From assembly GCF_000720185.1 (NCBI RefSeq), contig NZ_JOIY01000019.1:1-64000 (forward strand): DNA of 64,000 nt, given 5' to 3'. Shown here piece after piece: positions 53,575-61,881 of the stretch (the first letter of the stretch is position 1; every line of letters starts with the position of its first letter). The notes beneath the pieces are model-generated. The model was not told the origin of the DNA. It made no database searches and saw only the letters and a program-made list of their open reading frames with translations. This DNA comes from Streptomyces sp. NRRL S-340 (GTDB lineage Bacteria > Actinomycetota > Actinomycetes > Streptomycetales > Streptomycetaceae). The position numbers and the translations under genes are program-made.

Positions 53575-54354
53575 GTGACCACCACCGCAGACAGTGCCAC
53601 CATCACTGCCCAGGACCGCCCCCAGGGCCGACTCGAGCCGGTGCATGCGATGAACGAAGCCGCGAACCCCGAGGGACACAAGCGCTCCCTGCCGGGGCGA
53701 CCTCCAGGCATCCGGGCCGACAGCTCGGGGCTCACCGATCGCCAGCGCCGGGTGATCGAAGTCATCAGGGACTCGGTGCAGCGCCGGGGCTACCCGCCGT
53801 CCATGCGGGAGATCGGCCAGGCCGTGGGGCTGTCCAGCACCTCGTCGGTGGCCCACCAGCTGATGGCGCTGGAGCGCAAGGGCTTCCTCAGGCGCGACCC
53901 GCACCGCCCGCGCGCGTACGAGGTCCGCGGCTCCGACCAGGCCGCAACGCTGCAGCCCACGGACACCGTGGGCAAGCCGGCCGCGTCCTACGTCCCGCTC
54001 GTCGGGCGGATCGCCGCCGGCGGCCCGATCCTCGCCGAGGAGTCCGTCGAGGACGTCTTCCCGCTCCCCCGCCAGCTGGTCGGCGACGGTGAGCTGTTCG
54101 TCCTCAAGGTCGTCGGCGACTCGATGATCGAGGCCGCGATCTGCGACGGCGACTGGGTGACCGTCCGCCGCCAGCAGGTCGCCGAGAACGGCGACATCGT
54201 GGCCGCCATGATCGACGGAGAGGCCACGGTCAAGCGCTTCAAGCGCGAGGACGGCCACGTCTGGCTGCTCCCGCACAACGCGGCGTACGAACCGATCCCG
54301 GGTGACGACGCGACCATTCTCGGCAAGGTGGTAGCAGTCCTGCGGCGCGTCTGA
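53575..54354 (+). CDS. lexA: LexA repressor of the SOS response
   Basis: A 259-residue repressor. About 50 disordered residues precede the winged helix-turn-helix ([44 protein letters not shown]). The S24 autoprotease domain has the Ala148-Gly149 cleavage site (RIAAGGP), catalytic Ser183 (VVGDSMIEA) and Lys220 (GEATVKRF). RecA-DNA filaments stimulate self-cleavage and induce repair genes. The GTG start after GAGAGGGG gives the [16 protein letters not shown]-terminus familiar from Streptomyces LexA. An SOS box lies upstream. Confidence 0.97.
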   Translation: MTTTADSATITAQDRPQGRLEPVHAMNEAANPEGHKRSLPGRPPGIRADSSGLTDRQRRVIEVIRDSVQRRGYPPSMREIGQAVGLSSTSSVAHQLMALERKGFLRRDPHRPRAYEVRGSDQAATLQPTDTVGKPAASYVPLVGRIAAGGPILAEESVEDVFPLPRQLVGDGELFVLKVVGDSMIEAAICDGDWVTVRRQQVAENGDIVAAMIDGEATVKRFKREDGHVWLLPHNAAYEPIPGDDATILGKVVAVLRRV

Positions 54355-54532
54355 GACGACCGCCGGACGGGCCCACCGACCCGCCCCTGACCGGGCCCCG
54401 GAACCCCTGCGCCGGTTCCGGGGCCCTGCGCTGTCCGGACACCGACAGGCCGCGGCCCCCGGCCGCATGCCGTGCTCCGAGCCGGCCTCGGGCCACACGC
54501 ACGACCACGGGACACGGGACAGGCTGGTTCCC

Positions 54533-54576
54533 ATCGCGGGGTAGCCTGAGCGGCGCCGCTCAGGCTACCCCGCGAT
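54533..54576. terminator. 44-bp perfect palindrome, bidirectional terminator
   Basis: Two 22-bp arms beginning ATCGCGGGGTAGCCTGAGCG are exact reverse complements with no spacer. The palindrome lies 178 nt after the lexA stop and touches the stop codon of the convergent helicase gene. Confidence 0.85.
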
Positions 54577-56564
54577 CACTTCGCGACCTGCTCGCTCTCC
54601 GCCTGCTGCGCCGCCGCGTCGATGGACGCGAGCGACTTCCGCACCTGGTTGCGGTCGGTGGTGTACCAGAAGTCCGGCAGCGAGGCCTTCAGGTAGCCCC
54701 CGTAGCGGGCTGTGGCCAGCCGCGGATCCAGGACGGCGACCACTCCCCGGTCCCCCGACGCCCGGACGAGGCGCCCGGCGCCCTGGGCCATCAGGAGGGC
54801 CGCATGCGTCGCGGCGACGGCCATGAAACCGTTCCCCCCGGCTTCCTCCACCGCCTTCTGGCGGGCGCTCATCAACGGGTCGTCCGGACGCGGGAAGGGG
54901 ATCTTGTCCATGACGACCAGCTGGCAGCTGGGACCGGGGACATCGACGCCCTGCCAGAGCGAGAGGGTGCCGAACAGGCAGGTCTTCGGATCGGCCGCGA
55001 AGTTCTTGATCAACTCGCCCAGGGTCTCCTCGCCCTGGAGGAGGATCGGGAACTCCGGGAGGCGCGAGCGCAGCTCCTCCGCGGCGAGCTGGGCCGCCCG
55101 CATCGACGAGAACAGGCCGAGCGTCCGGCCGCCGGACGCCTGGATCAGCTCCGTCAGCTCGTCGAGCATGTCCCCGCGGTCGCCGTCCCGCGCGGGGCGC
55201 GCCAGGTGCTTGGCGACGTACAGGATGCCCTGCCTGCGGTAGTCGAACGGCGAACCGACGTCCACCCCCTTCCACTGCGGCACGTCATCGCCCTGCGTGC
55301 CCTCGGGGGCCAGGCCGAGTGAGGCGCCGACGCCGTTGAAGTCGCCGCCGAGCTTCAAGGTCGCGGAGGTGAGCACCACGGAGCGGTCGGTGAAGAGCTT
55401 CTCCCGCAGCAGTCCCGACACGGACATGGGGGCGACGCGCAGCGAGGCGCCGAAGCGGTCGTGGCGCTCGTACCACACCACGTCCCATTCGGAGCCGTTG
55501 GTGATCCGCTCCGCCACATCGTGCACGTTCTCCACGGAGGCGAGCGCCTGCTTGCGGACCGCGTCCTCGTCCTGGACCGACTTGTCACGGGTGGCGCCGA
55601 TGGCCGAGATGACGGTGCGGGAGGCGTCGCGCAACGCCATCAGCGCATAGCCGAGATCCTCCGGGATCTCCTCCAGACGACCGGGAAGGGCCAGCTCCAT
55701 CAGCCGCTCGAAGCCCTCGGCGGCCGTCTGCAGCTGGTCGGCGGCCTTCTCGTCGACCAGCTTCGCGGCGCGGCGCACCGCGCGGTTGACCTGCCCCGGG
55801 GTCAGCTCACCGGTGGCCACGCCGGTCACCCGCGAGACCAGCTCGTGCGCCTCGTCGACGATCAGTACCTCATGCTGCGGAAGGACCGGCGCGCCCTCGA
55901 TGGCGTCGATCGCGAGCAGCGCGTGATTGGTGACGACCACCTCGGCGAGCTTGGCGCGCTCGCGGGCCATCTCGGCGAAGCACTCCGCCCCGTAGGCGCA
56001 CTTCGAGGCGCCCAGGCACTCGCGGGAAGAGACCGAGACCTGCGCCCAGGCCCGGTCCGAGACGCCCGGTGTGAGGTCGTCACGGTCCCCGGTCTCCGTC
56101 TCGTCCGACCAGTCGCGCAGCCGCAGCAGGTCCTGCCCCAGCCTGCTGGTGGGCGCTGCCGCCTCGAACTGGTCGAACAGGCCCTCCTCCTCGTCCTGCG
56201 GCACACCCTCGTGCAGGCGGTGCAGGCACAGGTAGTTCGACCGGCCCTTGAGCATCGCGAACTCCGGGCGGCGGCGCAGCAGCGGGTGCAGGGCGTCGAC
56301 CGTGCGCGGCAGGTCCCGCTCGACCAGCTGGCGCTGCAGGGCCAAGGTGGCCGTCGCCACCACGACCCGGCCTCCGTGCGCGAGCGCCGGCACGAGGTAG
56401 CCGAGCGACTTTCCGGTGCCGGTGCCGGCCTGGACCAGCAGGTGCGAACCGTCGTCGATCGCGTCGGAGACGGTTTGGGCCATGGTCACCTGGCCGGGGC
56501 GCTCCGTACCGCCGACGGCGGCGACGGCGGCATGCAGGAGTTCGGGGAGAGAGGGCTTCGTCAT
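54576..56564 (-). CDS. DinG/XPD-family ATP-dependent DNA helicase
   Basis: A 662-residue superfamily-2 helicase. Walker A is QAGTGTGKSLGY (~45-56), the DEAH box is in LIVDEAHELVSRV, and the C-terminal motor has GLFSSMRAAQ, LWQGVDVPG and QGAGRLVRASGDRG. Four cysteines between the two (YLCLHR, SRECLG, SKCAYG, GAECFA) fit the Fe-S cluster domain of XPD/DinG proteins. DinG-like enzymes unwind 5' to 3' and clear R-loops or damage structures. It is convergent with lexA. No SOS box was looked for exhaustively, but none is obvious upstream. Confidence 0.92.
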   Translation of the reverse strand: MTKPSLPELLHAAVAAVGGTERPGQVTMAQTVSDAIDDGSHLLVQAGTGTGKSLGYLVPALAHGGRVVVATATLALQRQLVERDLPRTVDALHPLLRRRPEFAMLKGRSNYLCLHRLHEGVPQDEEEGLFDQFEAAAPTSRLGQDLLRLRDWSDETETGDRDDLTPGVSDRAWAQVSVSSRECLGASKCAYGAECFAEMARERAKLAEVVVTNHALLAIDAIEGAPVLPQHEVLIVDEAHELVSRVTGVATGELTPGQVNRAVRRAAKLVDEKAADQLQTAAEGFERLMELALPGRLEEIPEDLGYALMALRDASRTVISAIGATRDKSVQDEDAVRKQALASVENVHDVAERITNGSEWDVVWYERHDRFGASLRVAPMSVSGLLREKLFTDRSVVLTSATLKLGGDFNGVGASLGLAPEGTQGDDVPQWKGVDVGSPFDYRRQGILYVAKHLARPARDGDRGDMLDELTELIQASGGRTLGLFSSMRAAQLAAEELRSRLPEFPILLQGEETLGELIKNFAADPKTCLFGTLSLWQGVDVPGPSCQLVVMDKIPFPRPDDPLMSARQKAVEEAGGNGFMAVAATHAALLMAQGAGRLVRASGDRGVVAVLDPRLATARYGGYLKASLPDFWYTTDRNQVRKSLASIDAAAQQAESEQVAK

Positions 56565-56787
56565 AGCGCGACCACCCTACGGCTCCGGACTGACAAACGG
56601 GTCCCGGACGCCGGGACGGGAGGCGGTGCACCGGTGTGCGGGCCCCTCGGTCCGGTACCGGTGCCCGGCCCTTCCGGCCCGGGGCCCGGAGCGGAGCCGG
56701 AGGAGGGCGGCCCGAAACGGGGCGGTGGAAAGGGGAACCGGTTCGCGTCGGCCGGTGTACCAGAAGTGACAAGGACGTGGCGGACTG

Positions 56788-57600
56788 TCACAGCGGCCTG
56801 CGGGAGGTCCGGTCGCGAAGCATGAGGGCGGCCCGTTTGCCGGGCAGGTCCACCTCGGCGGAGAGCCGGAAGCCGGCGGCCCGGAAGGCGGAGAGGGAGG
56901 GTGCGTTGCGAAGGTCGGGTTCCGCGACGACGCGGGAACAAGCGGGACGCTTGGCGAGTACGAGGTCGGCTACCGCTGCCAGCAGGGCGCTGCCGATACC
57001 CCGTCCGCGGTCGGCGGCGCTCCCGATGAGGAGGTGGACACCGGTGTCGTGCGGACGTGCGCGGTAGTGGCGGGCCAGGGGATCGAGATCGGCGCGGTAG
57101 ATCTCCCAGTAGCTCATCGGCATGCCGTCCAGCAGTCCGATGCAGGGAACGCTGCGTCCGTCGCCGTCCACCTGCGCGCGCAGGTGCTGCTCGGTCACGC
57201 TCGGTGGCCCGGCCAGGTGCCAGAACTCGGCGACCGCGGGCTCGTTCATCCAGCGGCCGACGACCGGCAGGTCACGCTCGACCAGGACGGTGACCAGCTG
57301 GAAGGTGCCGACGGGCGTGACGGTGGGTCCCCAGTCTCCGACGCCGTCGAGGAGGTCGGCCCGGCCGGCGGCGCGCGCTCGGGCCGGCTCGGCGAAGAGC
57401 GCGACGAAATCATCAGGCAGACGCAGGTCGAGCGTGTCCTCGGCGTCGCCGCACTCCTCGGCGGCGCGGGGACGCGAGACGGGACCGGTCGTGCCCGAGC
57501 CGGTGTCGCGGAGCCCCGCCGCAGGGCCCGGATCCGTTCCGGCGGGGGACGGGGTGGCGGGGACGTGACAGGGGGCGGCGCCGGCGTCGACGGGAGACAT
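56788..57600 (-). CDS. siderophore acyltransferase, GNAT/AlcB-IucB type
   Basis: A 270-residue protein. About 70 Gly/Pro-rich residues precede a GNAT domain with LVTVLVERDLPVVGRWMNEPAVAEFWHLAGPP (the hydroxamate-siderophore acetyltransferase-type start), SYWEIYRADLDPLARHYRARPHDTGVHLLIG, the acetyl-CoA motif DRGRGIGSALL and VVAEPDLRNAPSLSAFRAAGF. In NRPS-independent siderophore pathways this enzyme acylates an N-hydroxylated amine. The ATG at 57600 has GAGAGGAG six nt upstream. It is third in the aminotransferase-synthetase-acyltransferase cluster. Confidence 0.9.
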   Translation of the reverse strand: MSPVDAGAAPCHVPATPSPAGTDPGPAAGLRDTGSGTTGPVSRPRAAEECGDAEDTLDLRLPDDFVALFAEPARARAAGRADLLDGVGDWGPTVTPVGTFQLVTVLVERDLPVVGRWMNEPAVAEFWHLAGPPSVTEQHLRAQVDGDGRSVPCIGLLDGMPMSYWEIYRADLDPLARHYRARPHDTGVHLLIGSAADRGRGIGSALLAAVADLVLAKRPACSRVVAEPDLRNAPSLSAFRAAGFRLSAEVDLPGKRAALMLRDRTSRRPL

Positions 57601-57786
57601 GGGGCGCTCCTCTCGGAAGGCGGTGGCGGGGACGAGGTGGGACACGGTCCTCGGTGGCGGGGGGGGCGTGTGCCGTGTGGCGTGTGACGTGTGACGAGGC
57701 TGATCGGAGGTGGGGCGGCGGGGAGGATCCGGTGTCGGGACCGGTCCGTGGCACCGGCGGGGCCGGTCGCGGGTCCGCGGTGGCGT

Positions 57787-59757
57787 TCAGCAGTGGAGGG
57801 GGTTGGTGACGGTGACGTAGACGGACTGGGTGTCGACCGGACCGACGAGTTCGTCCAGGCCGTGCAGCCGGGTCAGCAGGTTGGCCTTGCACGGCAGGAC
57901 CGGTGAGTCGAGCAGGCGGGCGGGCAGCGTGGAGCGCATGCGCCCCGGGCCGGTGGCGGCGTCGGCGAGGAAGCGGCGGAAGGCGGCCAGGAGCAGGCTC
58001 TCGTCGGCGAGGCGCTGGGAGCCGAAGGCGCCGATGAGCCCGAACACGTTGTTGAAGCCGAGGTAGTAGAGGAAGCGGTCGTCGGTGACCTCGTCGGAGA
58101 CGAAGGTGTCGCTCCGGGCGCCGATGCCGGGCAGCCGGGCGTCGAGTTCCGCTTGCCGCGAGGCGCGGAAGTAGTAGCCCTGGTTGTCGCGGTAGCGACC
58201 GCCTGCGGGCCAGCCGTCGGCATCGAGCAGGAGCAGCGTGTTCTGCTGGTGCGCTTCGAGGGCGATCCCCGCCTCGCCGTCCAGCCACAGCACCGGCCGG
58301 ATCACCTGTTCGAGGTAGCGGAGGAACCACTCGGCGGCGACGGCTCCCCGCGGACGTCCGGTTCGGGCGGCGAGACGCATGATGACCTCGGCGAGGCGGG
58401 AGCGCGTCGCCTGACCGGCCGCCGCCCGGGACCGGCTCTCCCCCGGTGGCGGGCACGGCGCGCTCCAGGGGGAAGGCCTGGGGGCGACGAGCCCGGCGAC
58501 ACAGGAGACGTCGTCCGCCGGGCCGAAGGGATTGTGACGGATCATCACGTCCAGCCCCGGCACGGGGGCCCCGTCCTGGTCGTCGACGGCCACCCAGGCC
58601 GGGTCGCGCACGATGTCGAAGCCGGGGTGGGCCGCCCGCCACTGCTGGGAGAGACCGCTGCGCAGCAGGCGGTGGACCTCGACGCCGCGGTGCAGTTCCT
58701 TCCGGAGGTTCTCACGACGGGAGTTGGTGATGCGAAGGCCCAGGGAGAGCTTGAGCATGGCGGGCGCGCCACTGCGGTGGACGGTCCTTACGGAGGAGGT
58801 CGGATGCCAGTCGGGGCCGTGAGGCCCTAGGTCGAGCAGCAGGCCGGCGTCGAGGAGTGCCCTCACCTCGGGGCGATGCAGTACCTCGCGCATCTGCCAG
58901 GGGTGCAGGGGCAGGAGTGCGTGGCCGTCGGGCACCCGTGGTCCGTCTCCGGCGAGCCGGGCGGTGATGCGGTCGGCGGACACGGGTCGCCCGGACTCGG
59001 TCCAGGCCGAGTCGGCGGCGAGGGCGGCGGGTGCCACCGCCATCCAGTGCAGGGCGAAGGATCCCCGTGACTCGGGTGAGTAGTGCCGGGCCTCGGCTTC
59101 CGAGAGACCCTCCCGGCCCTTGGGGGCCGGGTGCAGCGGATGTCCGAACAGGAGGGCTTGTTCAGCGGAGAGGAAGCGGTCGGGTCCGTCGTCCGGGTGG
59201 GCGCGACGGTCGGCGAGGAAGAGAGCGGTACGGCGGACGGAGTCGGCGACGCGGGCCACCAAGTCGACCGCCTCGCCCTGGGCTCCGGTGTCGGTGGAGG
59301 CTGCCGGCGCCTGCGGTGTCAGGGGTGGAGCGGCCGGATCGGCCGCTTCCCGGGCGAGCAGTGCGGCGACCGTGACGGCGTCGGCCGGTGCGGCGCCCTG
59401 GGGAGCGCCGGCCAGGCGGGGCGGCCCGAAGCGGTGCCAGCCGGCCGGTGACCAGTGGTGGACCGGCACCAGCAGCGCGGTGCCACTGGCCGGGAGGGGG
59501 ATGCGGAGGAAGCCGTCCTGGGGATCGCGGACACCGGTCTCACGGACCCAGCAGCGCAGCAGGTTCTCGACCCCGGCGGCCTGGGCGGCTGCGAACGGGT
59601 CGGGGTGATCCAGCAGGTCGGCCGGGACGTCTCGGCCGGCAGCGGCCGTCGCCTGCGGCGGCTGGTGGGGGGAGGGAGTGCCCGGCTGATGAGGGACCGT
59701 GTCGTTCGCCTCGGGGGGAGGAACGGAGTGACCGCGGTGTGTGGGGGTGGTGTTCAA
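57787..59757 (-). CDS. NRPS-independent siderophore synthetase (IucA/IucC family)
   Basis: A 656-residue NIS synthetase joining a polyamine or amino alcohol to a carboxylic acid such as citrate, using ATP. Family motifs are intact: the nucleotide loop GHPLHPAPKGREGL, HPTSSVRTV, LKLSLGLRITNSRRE, and EAHQQNTL and YRDNQGYY in the C-terminal half. About 65 Pro/His-rich residues precede the conserved part. The TTG start at 59757 follows GAGGAA by five nt. The acyltransferase gene lies 186 nt downstream and the aminotransferase gene upstream. The product is unknown; from memory S. coelicolor has an uncharacterised cluster like this one. Confidence 0.94.
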   Translation of the reverse strand: MNTTPTHRGHSVPPPEANDTVPHQPGTPSPHQPPQATAAAGRDVPADLLDHPDPFAAAQAAGVENLLRCWVRETGVRDPQDGFLRIPLPASGTALLVPVHHWSPAGWHRFGPPRLAGAPQGAAPADAVTVAALLAREAADPAAPPLTPQAPAASTDTGAQGEAVDLVARVADSVRRTALFLADRRAHPDDGPDRFLSAEQALLFGHPLHPAPKGREGLSEAEARHYSPESRGSFALHWMAVAPAALAADSAWTESGRPVSADRITARLAGDGPRVPDGHALLPLHPWQMREVLHRPEVRALLDAGLLLDLGPHGPDWHPTSSVRTVHRSGAPAMLKLSLGLRITNSRRENLRKELHRGVEVHRLLRSGLSQQWRAAHPGFDIVRDPAWVAVDDQDGAPVPGLDVMIRHNPFGPADDVSCVAGLVAPRPSPWSAPCPPPGESRSRAAAGQATRSRLAEVIMRLAARTGRPRGAVAAEWFLRYLEQVIRPVLWLDGEAGIALEAHQQNTLLLLDADGWPAGGRYRDNQGYYFRASRQAELDARLPGIGARSDTFVSDEVTDDRFLYYLGFNNVFGLIGAFGSQRLADESLLLAAFRRFLADAATGPGRMRSTLPARLLDSPVLPCKANLLTRLHGLDELVGPVDTQSVYVTVTNPLHC

Positions 59758-59957
59758 GGCGGTTCCTCGGTGTCGGGGGCCGTCCGTGTCGCACGCGCTG
59801 CCTGCGTCGGCAAGGTGGGCCGCGTCGTCTGTGTGCTCTGTGCGGTCTGTGTGATCTGTGCGATCTCTATGGTCTGTGCGCCCTCTGCGACGTCTGGGGT
59901 TCTCGGCCGTCTGTCGGTGCGTGTCCGGAGACGGGGGCGGCCGGCGCGGTGGGCCAC
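59754..59957 (-). other. 67-codon open frame with 9-bp repeats between aminotransferase and synthetase genes
   Basis: A GTG-started frame fills the gap: it begins about 20 nt after the aminotransferase stop and its TGA overlaps the synthetase TTG by four bases. The encoded sequence is Thr/Gln/Arg-rich with a repeated three-residue pattern (IAQ-ITQ-TAQ-STQ). There is no good ribosome-binding site and no known family. It may be a chance frame over a tandem repeat. Confidence 0.25.
59828..59881. repeat. 9-bp tandem repeat, six units
   Basis: Six consecutive 9-bp units of the type TCTGTGYGN (one diverged, TCTCTATGG), starting at 59828, lie just upstream of the siderophore synthetase gene. Confidence 0.88.
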
Positions 59958-59976
59958 GGGGGTCTGGCCGCGGGCG

Positions 59977-61545
59977 TCAGTCCGTTCCGTCCGGGCCGGT
60001 GGTGGACGGCGGTCGCCGTCCCAGCGGGGGGAACTGCCCGCCCACGCGTCCGGGCCGGCTCAGGGCTGCCGCTCCGACCGCGTCGCACAACCGGTCGAGC
60101 ACCGCCGTCGCCTGCTCGTCGGTGAGGGTCAGCGGGGGCAGGAGCCGGACCACACTGGCGTGACGGCCGCCGAGTTCGACGATCAGACCCCGTCGCAGGC
60201 ACTCCCTCTGCACGGCGGCGGCGATCCCCGGCGCGGCGGGCGGCCGGCGCACCGCGGGGTCGGCCGGTGGCGCCACGGACCGCCGGGTGCCGTCGCCCGC
60301 CGCGCCGGGGATCGCCGCCGGGCCGGCGGGGGCCGGTCCCGCACTGCCCCCGTCCGCGGCGCCTGCCGCCCTCTCCCCCGGCTCCGTGGCCGCTTCCGAC
60401 TCCGCGTCGGGATCGACCAGTTCGAGGCCGAGCATCAGCCCGCGGCCCCGCACGTCACCGACGCAGGCATGGTGCCCGGCCAGTTCACGGAGCCGGGAGA
60501 GCATGCGGGAACCGAGGACGGCGGCGCGTTCGGCGAGACGGTTCTCGCGGACGTGGGCGAGGGTCGCGGTGCCCGCTGCCATGGCGAGCTGGTTGCCGCG
60601 GAAGGTTCCGGCGTGGGCGCCCGGTTCCCAGACGTCGAGGTCGTCGCGGTAGACGACGACGGCCAGCGGCAGGCTGCCGCCGATGGCCTTCGACAGCACC
60701 ATCACGTCCGGCGTCACCCCGCTGTGGTCCACCGCCCAGAAGGCGCCCGTGCGGCCGACTCCGGTCTGGATCTCGTCGGCGATCAAGGGCACGGACCGTT
60801 CCTCGGTGAGCTGCCGGATGCGGCGCATCCAGGTGTCCGGCGCGGGGATCACCCCGCCCTCGCCCTGCACGGGTTCGAGGATCATCCCGGCGGGCAGCGG
60901 GACCCCGGACTTGGGGTCGTCCAGTACGGACTCCGTCCAGCGGGCGGCGAGTTCGGCCCCGCGGGAGCCGCCGAGCCCGAAGGGACAGCGGTAGTCCTGC
61001 GGGTAGGGCAGCCGCGCGACCCGTACGTCGCAAGCGTGACCGGACGCGGCGAGCGCGGCCTCGGTCATCCCGTGGTAGGCGCCGGTGAAGGCCATGATGC
61101 CGCCGCGTCCGGTGGCCGTCCGGACGAGTTTGAAAGCGGCCTCCACAGCGTCCGTCCCCGCAGGCCCGCAGAACTGCACGCGGGCCCGGTCCGCGAGGCC
61201 GGCCGGCAGGGTGCGGAACAGCTCGGTGACGAAGGCGTCCTTGACGGGGGTGGCCAGGTCGAGGGCGTGCAGGGGCGCGCCGGAGTCGAGGACCTTGCGG
61301 ACGGCTTCCAGGACGACGGGGTGGTTGTGCCCGAGGGCCAGGGTGCCCGCGCCCGAGAGGCAGTCCAGGTAGCGCCGGCCGTCCGCACCTTCGATGGTGA
61401 GCCCGCGCGCCCTGACCGGCACGATCGGCAGGACGCGCGCGTAGGTGCGGGCCGCCGACTCACGCGCGGACTGGCGCCGCAGGATCCCGTCGTGCAGGAG
61501 GTGCGCGTCGTCCGACGCGCACCTCTCGTGCGCAGACTCCGTCAC
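59977..61545 (-). CDS. class III aminotransferase, diaminobutyrate type, of the siderophore cluster
   Basis: A 522-residue PLP enzyme. It has YLDCLSGAGTLALGHNHP, QFCGPAGTDAVEAAFKLVRTATGR, GAYHGMT, the PLP aspartate in ADEIQTGVGRTG and the Schiff-base lysine in VLSKAIGGSLPLAVVVY. The closest group is L-2,4-diaminobutyrate:2-oxoglutarate aminotransferases, which supply diaminobutyrate (a source of 1,3-diaminopropane) for NIS siderophores. An Ala/Gly/Pro-rich insert of about 50 residues sits near residue 400, making it longer than the usual ~450. The GTG at 61545 is eight nt after GGGAG; a GTG at 61551 is too close. It is the first cluster gene. Confidence 0.92.
   Translation of the reverse strand: MTESAHERCASDDAHLLHDGILRRQSARESAARTYARVLPIVPVRARGLTIEGADGRRYLDCLSGAGTLALGHNHPVVLEAVRKVLDSGAPLHALDLATPVKDAFVTELFRTLPAGLADRARVQFCGPAGTDAVEAAFKLVRTATGRGGIMAFTGAYHGMTEAALAASGHACDVRVARLPYPQDYRCPFGLGGSRGAELAARWTESVLDDPKSGVPLPAGMILEPVQGEGGVIPAPDTWMRRIRQLTEERSVPLIADEIQTGVGRTGAFWAVDHSGVTPDVMVLSKAIGGSLPLAVVVYRDDLDVWEPGAHAGTFRGNQLAMAAGTATLAHVRENRLAERAAVLGSRMLSRLRELAGHHACVGDVRGRGLMLGLELVDPDAESEAATEPGERAAGAADGGSAGPAPAGPAAIPGAAGDGTRRSVAPPADPAVRRPPAAPGIAAAVQRECLRRGLIVELGGRHASVVRLLPPLTLTDEQATAVLDRLCDAVGAAALSRPGRVGGQFPPLGRRPPSTTGPDGTD
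61498..61525 (-). promoter_or_regulatory. perfect hairpin in the first codons of the aminotransferase gene
   Basis: GAGGTGCGCGTCG and CGACGCGCACCTC are perfect 13-bp arms with a 2-nt loop, within codons ~7-16. Such a stable stem near the start could slow translation initiation; the role is inferred. Confidence 0.45.
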
Positions 61546-61881
61546 GGTCACGGCTCCCTGTCCTCCGCTGTCCCAGGACACCGGCCTGCGCCTTGGCGGC
61601 GGGCCGGACTGCGGGTCCCACTGCCGCACGGCATCGAGCGCCTGCGGCCCCCTCGGCCGCGTGGCGTCGATGTCGCGGCCGCGCTGAGGGCCGTACGCCC
61701 GGCGCGGACACGGGCACCGGCGACGACGGCGTCTTCGGCGGTGCGGCGTTCGAGGGCGCGTGGGTCTGGTCATGGACAGCGGGAACCCCACCGCTATAAC
61801 CGCGGACGATCCTTGCGGTTACGGGTCCGCTCAGGGTCAGGGTCAGGCGGGCGCGGGACCGGGTTCACGGAGCGGCACCGC
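61546..61881. other. intergenic region upstream of the siderophore cluster
   Basis: About 336 bp between the isochorismatase-like gene and the aminotransferase gene, both on the minus strand. It contains an inverted repeat at 61797-61821. No gene is seen, and I do not recognise an iron-box (DmdR/IdeR) sequence. Confidence 0.6.
61797..61821. promoter_or_regulatory. inverted repeat upstream of the siderophore cluster
   Basis: TAACCGC and GCGGTTA are perfect 7-bp arms 11 bp apart, making a 25-bp dyad suited to a dimeric regulator. It could control the aminotransferase promoter. It does not look like an iron box. Confidence 0.4.

Noticed and set aside
61546..61881. Iron box (DmdR/IdeR) before the siderophore cluster
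   Set aside because: No TTAGGTTAGGCTAACCTAA-like dyad is present; the visible inverted repeat has a different sequence.
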